Origin: UBA8296 sp031581145
GTDB taxonomy: Bacteria > Bacteroidota > Rhodothermia > Balneolales > Balneolaceae
DNA: 64,000 bases
Direction: 5' to 3'
NCBI GenBank assembly: GCA_031581145.1
Contig: JAVLBP010000006.1
Span: 19,373 to 83,372, forward strand
Shown here: positions 53,120 through 60,517 of the stretch, in pieces
Layout of the letters: each line of letters begins with the position of its first letter
Numbering within the stretch: position 1 is the first letter of the stretch
Position numbers and translations under genes: made by a program
The notes under the pieces: model-generated
What the model saw: only the letters and a program-made list of their open reading frames with translations
Told to the model about the DNA's origin: nothing
The model's database searches: none

Positions 53120-54532
53120 ATGTATTTCAAACAATTCTTTGACGAAAAACTTGCCCAATACTCTTACATGGTTGGCTGCCAAGCCAATGGCGAAGCTGTT
53201 GTCATCGATCCTATGCGTGATATCGATCAATATATCGAAGAGGCAGCTGCTCAAAAGCTGACGATCGTTGCAGCAGCCGACACCCATATTCACGCCGATT
53301 ACCTTTCCGGTCTACGTGAGTTTGCAGAGCGTGGCATCAAAGTTTATGCCTCAGACGAGGGCGATGCAGACTGGAAATATGAGTGGTTACTCAACAATAA
53401 CTCTTATGATTACCAGCTCATGTATGATGGAGATGCGTTCAAAGTGGGTAATATCGAAATCAAGGCATGGCATACCCCTGGCCATACACCAGAGCATCTC
53501 AGCTATTTCATTACTGATGGCGCCGCTGCTAATGAGCCCATCGGCATAACGACAGGCGACTTTGTCTTTGTAGGTGACGTAGGTCGCCCTGATTTGCTCG
53601 AATCTGCAGCCGACGTCGTAGGGGCGATGGAGCCCTCAGCTCGAACACTCTACAGCACGGTGGAGAGTTTCAAGTCGATGCCAGAATACATGCAAGTATG
53701 GCCAGGACATGGTGCTGGGTCGGCCTGTGGTAAAGCCCTTGGTGCTATTCCAGAGACAACGGTAGGCTATGAGCTTCGGTATAATGCGTCTATCAAAGCC
53801 GCTTCCTCGGAAGATAATTTCGTGAACTTCATCCTTGATGGGCAGCCTGAGCCACCGATGTACTTCGCTCGCATGAAGCGTGACAACAAAATTGGGCCAC
53901 GAGTATTAAAAGATAATTATCCGAAGCCTCGTCGCTTGAGTGTTCAAGAGTTTGGCGATTTAGACACGTCCAACGTCGTCGTGCTTGATACACGCAGCAA
54001 AGAGGATTTCATCGCAGGTCACCTTAAGGGTTCTTTGCTCTCACCAATGGACAAGCAATTCAATACTATTGCAGGTTCTTTTATTCTCGAAGATGAAGAG
54101 ATCTATCTCGTCATTGATGAGGATCGTGTAGACGAAGCGGTCACCGATTTAATTCGCATTGGACTAGATCATATCAAAGGGTTTATCACTCCTGCCGATT
54201 TAGCTTCGTATGGAGAGTCATCTGGGGGGTTAGAGACCATGTCAACGATGACCTTTGAGGATCTTGACACTAAGGTGAACGAAGGCTTCCAAGTGGTAGA
54301 TGTGCGTAAGGCTACCGAGTATGCAGAGGGTCATGCTGAGGGAGCCACCAACATTTCACATACTCGCTTAAAAGCTCGAAAAGATGAGCTTGGTGAGGGT
54401 GGAAAATATGTGGTTCACTGTAAGAGTGGTGCGCGTGCAGCGGTCTCTGCTTCACTACTCAAACGAGAGGGGCATGAGATTGCACTCGTCCAAGACGATG
54501 TTGCCAATCTGGCCTCACCTGTGACAGCATAA
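53120..54532 (+). CDS. CstB-like persulfide dioxygenase-rhodanese fusion
   Basis: 470 residues. The MBL domain (about 1-240) has H56, H58 and D60 in THIHADYLSGL, then HTPGHTPEHLSYF and GDFVFVGDVGRPDLL, the non-haem iron site of ETHE1-type persulfide dioxygenases. A rhodanese-homology domain (about 265-355) lacks a cysteine in its loop (LVIDEDRVDEA). A second rhodanese domain (about 370-465) has C434 in HCKSGARAA. The order matches CstB, which turns persulfide plus sulfite into thiosulfate. It would use the persulfide made by the upstream SQR. A SulP transporter follows after 22 bases. Confidence 0.92.
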   Translation: MYFKQFFDEKLAQYSYMVGCQANGEAVVIDPMRDIDQYIEEAAAQKLTIVAAADTHIHADYLSGLREFAERGIKVYASDEGDADWKYEWLLNNNSYDYQLMYDGDAFKVGNIEIKAWHTPGHTPEHLSYFITDGAAANEPIGITTGDFVFVGDVGRPDLLESAADVVGAMEPSARTLYSTVESFKSMPEYMQVWPGHGAGSACGKALGAIPETTVGYELRYNASIKAASSEDNFVNFILDGQPEPPMYFARMKRDNKIGPRVLKDNYPKPRRLSVQEFGDLDTSNVVVLDTRSKEDFIAGHLKGSLLSPMDKQFNTIAGSFILEDEEIYLVIDEDRVDEAVTDLIRIGLDHIKGFITPADLASYGESSGGLETMSTMTFEDLDTKVNEGFQVVDVRKATEYAEGHAEGATNISHTRLKARKDELGEGGKYVVHCKSGARAAVSASLLKREGHEIALVQDDVANLASPVTA

Positions 54533-54554
54533 AGCCTGTCAAGTACGATTGACG

Positions 54555-56297
54555 ATGATCTCTTCAATAACACGCTTATTGCCAGGATTAAAGTGGGTCG
54601 GCAATTATAGTGCCGACCTCTTTAAACGTGACTTAACTGCTGGTCTGACCGTTGCTGTGATGCTTATTCCTCAGGGAATGGCATACTCCGTTTTGGCAGG
54701 TCTTCCTCCAATCTACGGTTTGTATGCCTCGATTGTGCCGATTCTGGTCTATGCCTTGTTAGGAACATCGGCACAATTAGCGGTGGGCCCTGTCGCGATG
54801 GTGAGTTTACTCATCTATACAGGTGTTGGAGCCATTGCTGAGGTTGGGTCTGATGCCTTTATCCAGTTGTCCATCTTAGCGGCACTTGGTGTAGGTGTAG
54901 TTCAGCTAGCCATGGGACTATTTCGGATGGGCTTTATGGTGAATTTCCTTTCCCATCCTGTATTAACGGGTTTTACCTCCGCTGCTGCCTTGATCATTGG
55001 GACGAGTCAATTAAAAAGTCTTTTTGGCGTGGATCTCCCCTCTTCGAAACTCATTCATGAGGTTTGGGGAGCCTTCTTTCAAAATCTAGGAGGCATTAAT
55101 GGGGTGACTGCAGCCATTGGGCTTGGGTCCGTGGCGTTACTCATGGGTCTTCGAGCGTGGAACAGAAAATTTCCTGGAGCCTTGGCTGTCGTGGTTCTCG
55201 GGACTGCTATTACGGCGATGATGAGTTTGAATGGACAAGGTGTTGCCATTGTGGGCGATGTCCCTCAAGGCTTACCATCTTTTAGTGTACCCGCTTTTTC
55301 ATTGGCTAGCCTTCAGGCACTGCTACCCACCATCTTAGCGATCGCGTTGGTTGGATACATGGAATCGATCGCCGTGGCTAAGTCTATTGCCACAAAGCGG
55401 GGGTATAAAGTGAATCCCAATCAGGAACTCATTGGATTGGGTGCAGCCAATATCTTTGGATCATTCTTCCAATCCTTCCCCACAACAGGTGGGTTGTCTA
55501 GAACCGCAGTCAACGATCAATCAGGCGCTGAAACCAACTGGGCGGCGATCATTAGTGTAGTCTTTATTAGTCTCACGCTATTATTCCTAACACCTTATTT
55601 TTATTACCTCCCCAAAGCAGTTTTAGCGGCCATTATTATGGTGGCTGTGGCTGGGCTTTTTGATGCCAAAGAGATGAAGCATCTCTGGCTCACTGATAAA
55701 AAAGATTTTGGGATGTTGGCTGCTACGTTTGTCGCTACGCTGACTCTTGGGATTGAAGAGGGAATTGGCGTTGGGGTCTTGCTTTCCATCATTATGGTGG
55801 TCTACAGTAGCTCCAAACCACATGTGGCTGAATTGGGTCGGTTGGAAGGGACTCGCACCTATCGCAATCTCGCACGTTATGATGAAGCAGAGCGTGTGGA
55901 TGGTGTATTAGTCTATCGATTCGATTCCCCCCTCTTTTTTGGCAATAGTGAACAATTTGGGGATGCCTTGCGAGAAAAAATGGAGGCTCGAGAAGATGAT
56001 ATATCACAAGTAATGCTAGATTTTGCAAGTATTCATTCCATCGACTCTACAGGAGTACATGCTCTGGAGACACTCGTTCAAGAGCTTCAAAGCAATGGTA
56101 TTGGGGTGAAGCTAAGTGGTGTCATTGGCCCAGTGCGTGACAAACTACACAAAACTCATGTGATGGATCTTGTGGGTGAGGGCCACTTTTATTTTGATGT
56201 ACAAGAAGCTATAGACTCGCTATCGGTTAATGGAGTCTCTGCAGGCAGTACGGCGAAGACAGCTCATTCAGCTGCTCAAGTGAATGGGAAAACCTAA
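54555..56297 (+). CDS. SulP/SLC26 family anion transporter
   Basis: About 580 residues from the ATG at 54555. Ten or more transmembrane helices carry the SulP signature LIPQGMAYSVLAGLPPIYGL and the later FFQSFPTTGGLSRTAVN. A cytoplasmic STAS domain fills about 440-560 (SIHSIDSTGVHALETLVQEL). SulP proteins exchange sulfate, bicarbonate or other anions. Placed at the end of the sulfide operon, it may export sulfate or sulfite or supply bicarbonate. The direction cannot be read from sequence. Confidence 0.9.
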   Translation: MISSITRLLPGLKWVGNYSADLFKRDLTAGLTVAVMLIPQGMAYSVLAGLPPIYGLYASIVPILVYALLGTSAQLAVGPVAMVSLLIYTGVGAIAEVGSDAFIQLSILAALGVGVVQLAMGLFRMGFMVNFLSHPVLTGFTSAAALIIGTSQLKSLFGVDLPSSKLIHEVWGAFFQNLGGINGVTAAIGLGSVALLMGLRAWNRKFPGALAVVVLGTAITAMMSLNGQGVAIVGDVPQGLPSFSVPAFSLASLQALLPTILAIALVGYMESIAVAKSIATKRGYKVNPNQELIGLGAANIFGSFFQSFPTTGGLSRTAVNDQSGAETNWAAIISVVFISLTLLFLTPYFYYLPKAVLAAIIMVAVAGLFDAKEMKHLWLTDKKDFGMLAATFVATLTLGIEEGIGVGVLLSIIMVVYSSSKPHVAELGRLEGTRTYRNLARYDEAERVDGVLVYRFDSPLFFGNSEQFGDALREKMEAREDDISQVMLDFASIHSIDSTGVHALETLVQELQSNGIGVKLSGVIGPVRDKLHKTHVMDLVGEGHFYFDVQEAIDSLSVNGVSAGSTAKTAHSAAQVNGKT

Positions 56298-56370
56298 GAC
56301 GTTCCATGGACACCTCTTCTTAATTTGGGGATCTCTGTAAGGATTCGCGACTAGGTTCATAAATTCCCCT

Positions 56371-56378
56371 TATATTTG
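56371..56378 (+). promoter_or_regulatory. Bacteroidota-type -7 box before tRNA-Leu
   Basis: TATATTTG fits the Bacteroidota TAnnTTTG promoter box and lies 15 bases before the tRNA gene, a suitable distance for its transcription start. No clear -33 TTTG is found 19 bases upstream. Confidence 0.45.
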
Positions 56379-56393
56379 TTGCTTCCTTCGGTT

Positions 56394-56480
56394 GCCGCCG
56401 TGGCGGAATTGGTAGACGCGTTGGACTTAAAATCCAATTCGATGACAAATCGAGTGCCGGTTCGAGCCCGGCCGGCGGTA
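56394..56480 (+). tRNA. tRNA-Leu (anticodon TAA)
   Basis: A cloverleaf can be drawn: acceptor GCCGCCG with CGGCGGT (first pair G-U), D-arm TGGCGGAATTGGTAGACGC, anticodon stem TTGGA/TCCAA around the loop CTTAAAA with anticodon TAA, a long variable arm typical of class II tRNA (TCGAT/ATCGA), and T-arm GCCGG-TTCGAGC-CCGGC. The discriminator base is A at 56480 and CCA is not encoded. It reads UUA (and UUG by wobble) leucine codons. Confidence 0.95.
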
Positions 56481-56543
56481 CATTTCTGAAAAGGCTACGA
56501 ATTGACCCACTAAATGGACAACCTTGATCTAGCAGCCTATCAT

Positions 56544-57974
56544 CTAGTATCCGAGTGTCGACAGAATCGAGGTTGAGTCTGCCGGATCGCGAAAGAGCTC
56601 AACACTCGTCTTTCCTTCTATTTCACGCACTAACACATGCTTGGGTTCTGGAAGGAGGCAATGCTGCAATCCACCATACCCCCCTACCGTTTCTTGGTAT
56701 GCCCCCGCATGAAGAAAGGCCACAAAAAGCTCTTGAGTCTTGGCAAGCGTGGGCATGTAGAGGTGGTGCACCTCTTGGTCCGTAGCCGATGAGCTAGAAG
56801 AGAGCATGATGGTTCCTTGATCATTATAGTAGTCATCCCCATCACAGGTCATCCCCCCAAGTAAGACCCGCTCAAAGTCCTCGAACCATCCATTCGTTGG
56901 CAGAGTGATAAATCTTTGGCTAATGGCCCACGCATCCGGAAGATTCGACATAATGGAGCCGTCAAGCATATTCCACCGCTCACGATCATTCTGACTTTTT
57001 TGAAGCACTACACTCATCAGTAATCCCCCGCTTTCACCAACATAATAGGAGCCAAACTCTGTCATAATGGTTGGATGGGGGGTATCAACCTCCCCACATG
57101 TCAATTTGATTTGGCCAACGAGCTGGCGAATTATCGAAGCTTGATCAACGTCAACATCAAGCGATTTTTTAATGGGTAATCCACCTCCAATATTAAAGAG
57201 TTGGATACTGGAGCAAACGCGTGAGGCCTCAGTATAAAGTCGACACGCTTTGATAAATTCATTCCAAAAGTATGCGGTGTCTCGAATGCCTGTATTGATA
57301 AAAAAGTGAATCATTACGGGTACAAGGACCTTTGAATCACTGAAGGAAGCCACTAATTCCATAATCTCGGTCGATTTCATCCCGAGTCGCGACGTATAAA
57401 ACTCAAAGGATGGATCTTCTTCTGTGGCCACTCGAAAGCCTATTTTAAGGCCATTTGGCTCACTATCCAATAATTTTTGCGCTTCGAGCTCATTATCTAG
57501 AATACAGACAAGGTTTTGCATGCCCTGTTTGTGCAACCGCAAGATGGCATCAAGGTAACGGTCGGACTTAAAGCCATTACAAAGAATGTAAGCTTCACTA
57601 GAGATGAAGTCGTTGGCAAGCAGCCACTGCACAATCTCGAGGTCAACAGCCGATGATGTTTCGATGTGGCATCCAGCCTTGGTGGTCTCTTCTAAAGCAA
57701 ACCTAAAAGGAGAACTTTTGGTGGCGAATGCTGGAATGTACTCTCCTTGGTATTGGTGAGCTTGAATGGCTTGATCAAACCAACCATTTGCTTGCTCAAC
57801 AGCGCGACGGATAGAGGGGATGTGATGAAAACGAAGGGGTGTGCCATACTCTTTGGCAAGATCAAATAGGTCAAGACCATGGAATTTAAGTGTCCCATGG
57901 TCCGAAACATCCAAACCCGGTTGAGGCCATGTATAGGTTTGGGAAAGCAGATCTATAAAGCGGCGGTTCATCAT
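56544..57974 (-). CDS. speA: Arginine decarboxylase, Bacteroidota-type (PLP, fold III)
   Basis: 476 residues, matching the short fold-III arginine decarboxylases of Bacteroidota. The PLP lysine is K86 in FATKSSPFRFALEE. HIETSSAVDLEIVQ, YILCNGFKSDRYLD and FFINTGIRD are family landmarks, and a C-terminal AYQETVGGYGGLQHC carries a substrate-site cysteine region. It makes agmatine from arginine, the first step to putrescine. It stands alone between the tRNA and the phosphonate cassette; a 6-bp inverted repeat lies six bases before its start. Confidence 0.9.
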   Translation of the reverse strand: MMNRRFIDLLSQTYTWPQPGLDVSDHGTLKFHGLDLFDLAKEYGTPLRFHHIPSIRRAVEQANGWFDQAIQAHQYQGEYIPAFATKSSPFRFALEETTKAGCHIETSSAVDLEIVQWLLANDFISSEAYILCNGFKSDRYLDAILRLHKQGMQNLVCILDNELEAQKLLDSEPNGLKIGFRVATEEDPSFEFYTSRLGMKSTEIMELVASFSDSKVLVPVMIHFFINTGIRDTAYFWNEFIKACRLYTEASRVCSSIQLFNIGGGLPIKKSLDVDVDQASIIRQLVGQIKLTCGEVDTPHPTIMTEFGSYYVGESGGLLMSVVLQKSQNDRERWNMLDGSIMSNLPDAWAISQRFITLPTNGWFEDFERVLLGGMTCDGDDYYNDQGTIMLSSSSSATDQEVHHLYMPTLAKTQELFVAFLHAGAYQETVGGYGGLQHCLLPEPKHVLVREIEGKTSVELFRDPADSTSILSTLGY

Positions 57975-57979
57975 TTCAA

Positions 57980-57998
57980 AGATACAACTTTGGTATCT
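57980..57998. promoter_or_regulatory. Inverted repeat just upstream of the arginine decarboxylase start
   Basis: AGATAC, seven bases and GTATCT form a perfect 6-bp inverted repeat five bases from the ATG at 57974. It could be an operator or a start-site hairpin. Nothing else supports it. Confidence 0.35.
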
Positions 57999-58000
57999 GG

Positions 58001-58028
58001 GAATGATTACCTGAGAATGATTACCTGA
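58001..58028 (+). repeat. 14-bp exact tandem duplication upstream of the arginine decarboxylase
   Basis: GAATGATTACCTGA occurs twice without a gap (58001-58014, 58015-58028), followed by a related AAATCATTATCCGG. It sits between the decarboxylase start and the end of the DUF5690 gene. It may be a regulator-binding repeat or simple slippage. Confidence 0.7.
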
Positions 58029-58063
58029 AAATCATTATCCGGGTATGATGTTATTGGCTGAAC

Positions 58064-59377
58064 TTATGCCCCACGTTGGGCAAGTGAAGATGCCGCTCCG
58101 TGATCTGTTTCGTATCGATGCTCATACCAACGAAAGACAAAAACCGTGAAAATGGTAAGAACTACAGTGACGATACCCATCCAAATGCTCAGGCTCTTGA
58201 AGAACTCCAACCAGCTAAGTTCAGCCACAAAAAAGTCTTTGTAGAGCATTACGGCTACACTCGCCAAGTAACCAAAGGCATCACAGATATACATGAGATA
58301 CCCGATATTACTCTTGGTCTTGAATAGGGCAATCCATCGTTCAAACAGCATGGTATGGTAAAACATGTAGGCTAAATACATCCCAAATCCAACACTGATC
58401 ATCCAAAATGCCGGTCCAATGATATTTTGGTTGAATAAATAAGTTGTGACAATGACCGATAGTCCACCAAAGAGGAACATGGCAAAATTGACATAAAAGG
58501 CAGATCGGTTGTTGCGTAGTAAGATCATTACCCCTGATATAATCAGCACAAGTACGGCTATAGGAATCTCTGCAAAGGTCAACATCTCAGGCACATCTGC
58601 AAAGCCTAGCCCATTCCATATTTCAACGGCAAAGTTATCCCGAAAATCTCGATAAGCATTTAGCAACATGTAAATCACTGTGAGAGAGACAATACCTACA
58701 GAAAATTTCTTGAAAAACGCCCCTCGGTCTGCACGCGTCATAGGGACCCGTTCTGTACGGTGATCCTCATCCTCCTCATCGGGCGGTGCCATCTTCGATA
58801 GAAGCCAAAGCCCTAGAAATAACGTTGGTACAAAGCATAAGCCGGTCAAAAAAGGCATCCAAAATTCGGAGACACCTGAAAGGACAAATGTTCGACCTAC
58901 AGACTTCACAAAACCTGAGGCAACAATGAAACTTGACGCCATCCCTGCCGCCAATAGTTCTGTTTGCCGACGCCCCTCCAAAAACGCAAAAACCATTCCC
59001 CATATCATTCCAAGGGGTAGACCATTAAAGAAAAGGAAAATGAAATTATACGGCTGTGGCACCAGACCAAAAAGTAGCAATGCACCCCAAGCGACTCCGA
59101 TCAAAGAGACAATCATCGTGATGCGTTGATGTGGTTTCAACTCTGAGACCACCTTAATACCAAGGAACTTAGAAATGGTATAACCGATGACTTGGGTGAT
59201 AATCAAAATGATCTTATAATCCACACCCCAAAGACTTAGATCCGCAAATTCGGCCGCCGAAAAAGGCTTTCGAAATGCATACATACTGAAATAGGTGATA
59301 AAAGCACCTGCAATGCCGAGGAAAACCGTCCACCTTTGATGTTTCTGAGTCTCAGATTGTTGTAGTGGATTTGTCAT
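58064..59377 (-). CDS. DUF5690 membrane protein, candidate organophosphonate transporter
   Basis: 437 residues with about 12 transmembrane helices in an MFS-like layout. YFSMYAFRKPFSAAEF near residue 20 and FFNGLPLGMIWGMVFAFLEG near 115 fit the DUF5690 family, which resembles sugar-phosphate/organophosphate antiporters. A charged loop (PPDEEDEDHRTERVPMTRAD) divides the two halves. Its start overlaps the end of the FAD oxidoreductase gene by four bases (ATGA), so it is translated with a phosphonate enzyme. As no ABC phosphonate importer is nearby, it is the best candidate for uptake of the aminophosphonate. Transport has not been shown here. Confidence 0.85.
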   Translation of the reverse strand: MTNPLQQSETQKHQRWTVFLGIAGAFITYFSMYAFRKPFSAAEFADLSLWGVDYKIILIITQVIGYTISKFLGIKVVSELKPHQRITMIVSLIGVAWGALLLFGLVPQPYNFIFLFFNGLPLGMIWGMVFAFLEGRRQTELLAAGMASSFIVASGFVKSVGRTFVLSGVSEFWMPFLTGLCFVPTLFLGLWLLSKMAPPDEEDEDHRTERVPMTRADRGAFFKKFSVGIVSLTVIYMLLNAYRDFRDNFAVEIWNGLGFADVPEMLTFAEIPIAVLVLIISGVMILLRNNRSAFYVNFAMFLFGGLSVIVTTYLFNQNIIGPAFWMISVGFGMYLAYMFYHTMLFERWIALFKTKSNIGYLMYICDAFGYLASVAVMLYKDFFVAELSWLEFFKSLSIWMGIVTVVLTIFTVFVFRWYEHRYETDHGAASSLAQRGA

Positions 59378-60507
59378 AGGTGGACTCCTAGTTCGTTTTC
59401 AATAACCTCTTCTGCAAGTCCAAAAGAGAGTGTCATGCCTGCGCCACCTAGTCCATTGACAATAGTGACACCCTCTTCGGGTTGGGCAATAAATTCGGTT
59501 TTCGAAGGGTGTTTAGGGTAGATGCCATGCCACGTTTCATCCATTTCAATCATAGATGTATCCATCATCGTTGATAGATAGTGCATGATCCACTCGTTCA
59601 CCTCCGCTTTCTCAAAGGGGTCAAATCCTAACCCATATTCATGAGAATCACCGATCGTGATTTGACAGTGATTGTTGAAGGAGGCCATGACATGAATACC
59701 CCATTCAACAAACTGTGGCATCGTTTGTTCAAAACGTCGACGGAGTGTCTCTGTTTGAGGACATTGTTTTGTGAAAGAGGCATAATGGGTCAAGGTTAGT
59801 CCCCCGCAAAGGGTTGGCCCTTTGGCTTGGTGTGCAGATAATGGCTTGGTTCTTAGCATTTGAAGCTTGGACAATATCATTCCCGACTCCATCATCACAT
59901 CTGGATACAGAGTTTGTAAATCTTCCCCTGAGCACACAAATACATGGTCCACTTCGACCTGCTGAGTGGATGTGTGAACGATCCCTTGCTCTATGGCCAA
60001 CACAGCATCATAAGTTGAAACCGTTGCTTGTGGATGATTCGCAACCCACTCATGAAGAGCCCAAATGGCCTCGGGGGGATTTACGGTGGATTCAGTTTCA
60101 CTAAATAATCCACCTTTGATCTCCTTGGCGTTGGATAAAGGTGAGATCTCCTGAATCTGGTCGGGAGTCATGAGTTTCACGCCTTCACCTTCAACGACAT
60201 CGACATACTCCTGCAAAACGGCCATTTCATCGTCGTGATGCGCAAGATGAAGGGATCCATTATGCTGAATCCAAAACCCAGCTTCTGCTGCCATCTCCTT
60301 CCAGATTTCACGGGTTCGAACCGCACGCTCAAATGTAGGGCCTTGTGGTTGACCAATCGGCCAAATAAGACCAAAATTGCGTATAGAAGCCCCGTATGGC
60401 TTAGGGCTTTTTTCAAAGAGTGTGACTCGATATCCACCTTTGAGTAAAGCCACGGCATGGGCAAGTCCCACAATACCACTCCCCACAATCCCGATATGCT
60501 CTTTCAT
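59374..60507 (-). CDS. TIGR03364-type FAD-dependent oxidoreductase of aminophosphonate catabolism
   Basis: 377 residues. The dinucleotide motif GIVGSGIVGLAHAVALLKGG starts at about residue 5. GASIRNFGLIWPIGQ near 40 is the distinctive block of the TIGR03364 DAO-family clade, which is known to sit beside PhnX-like hydrolases. Recently studied relatives oxidise N-methyl-AEP, and some plain AEP, to phosphonoacetaldehyde. That would replace the transaminase PhnW, which is not visible here. VNGLGGAGMTLSFGLA near the C-terminus closes the FAD site. It is upstream of DUF5690 on the same strand and 10 bases from the metallophosphoesterase. Confidence 0.88.
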   Translation of the reverse strand: MKEHIGIVGSGIVGLAHAVALLKGGYRVTLFEKSPKPYGASIRNFGLIWPIGQPQGPTFERAVRTREIWKEMAAEAGFWIQHNGSLHLAHHDDEMAVLQEYVDVVEGEGVKLMTPDQIQEISPLSNAKEIKGGLFSETESTVNPPEAIWALHEWVANHPQATVSTYDAVLAIEQGIVHTSTQQVEVDHVFVCSGEDLQTLYPDVMMESGMILSKLQMLRTKPLSAHQAKGPTLCGGLTLTHYASFTKQCPQTETLRRRFEQTMPQFVEWGIHVMASFNNHCQITIGDSHEYGLGFDPFEKAEVNEWIMHYLSTMMDTSMIEMDETWHGIYPKHPSKTEFIAQPEEGVTIVNGLGGAGMTLSFGLAEEVIENELGVHL

Positions 60508-60517
60508 TGATTATATA

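Noticed and set aside
57977..57984. TAnnTTTG-like box (TATCTTTG on the minus strand) as promoter of the arginine decarboxylase
   Set aside because: It ends only two bases before the start codon, so transcription would begin at or inside the coding region.
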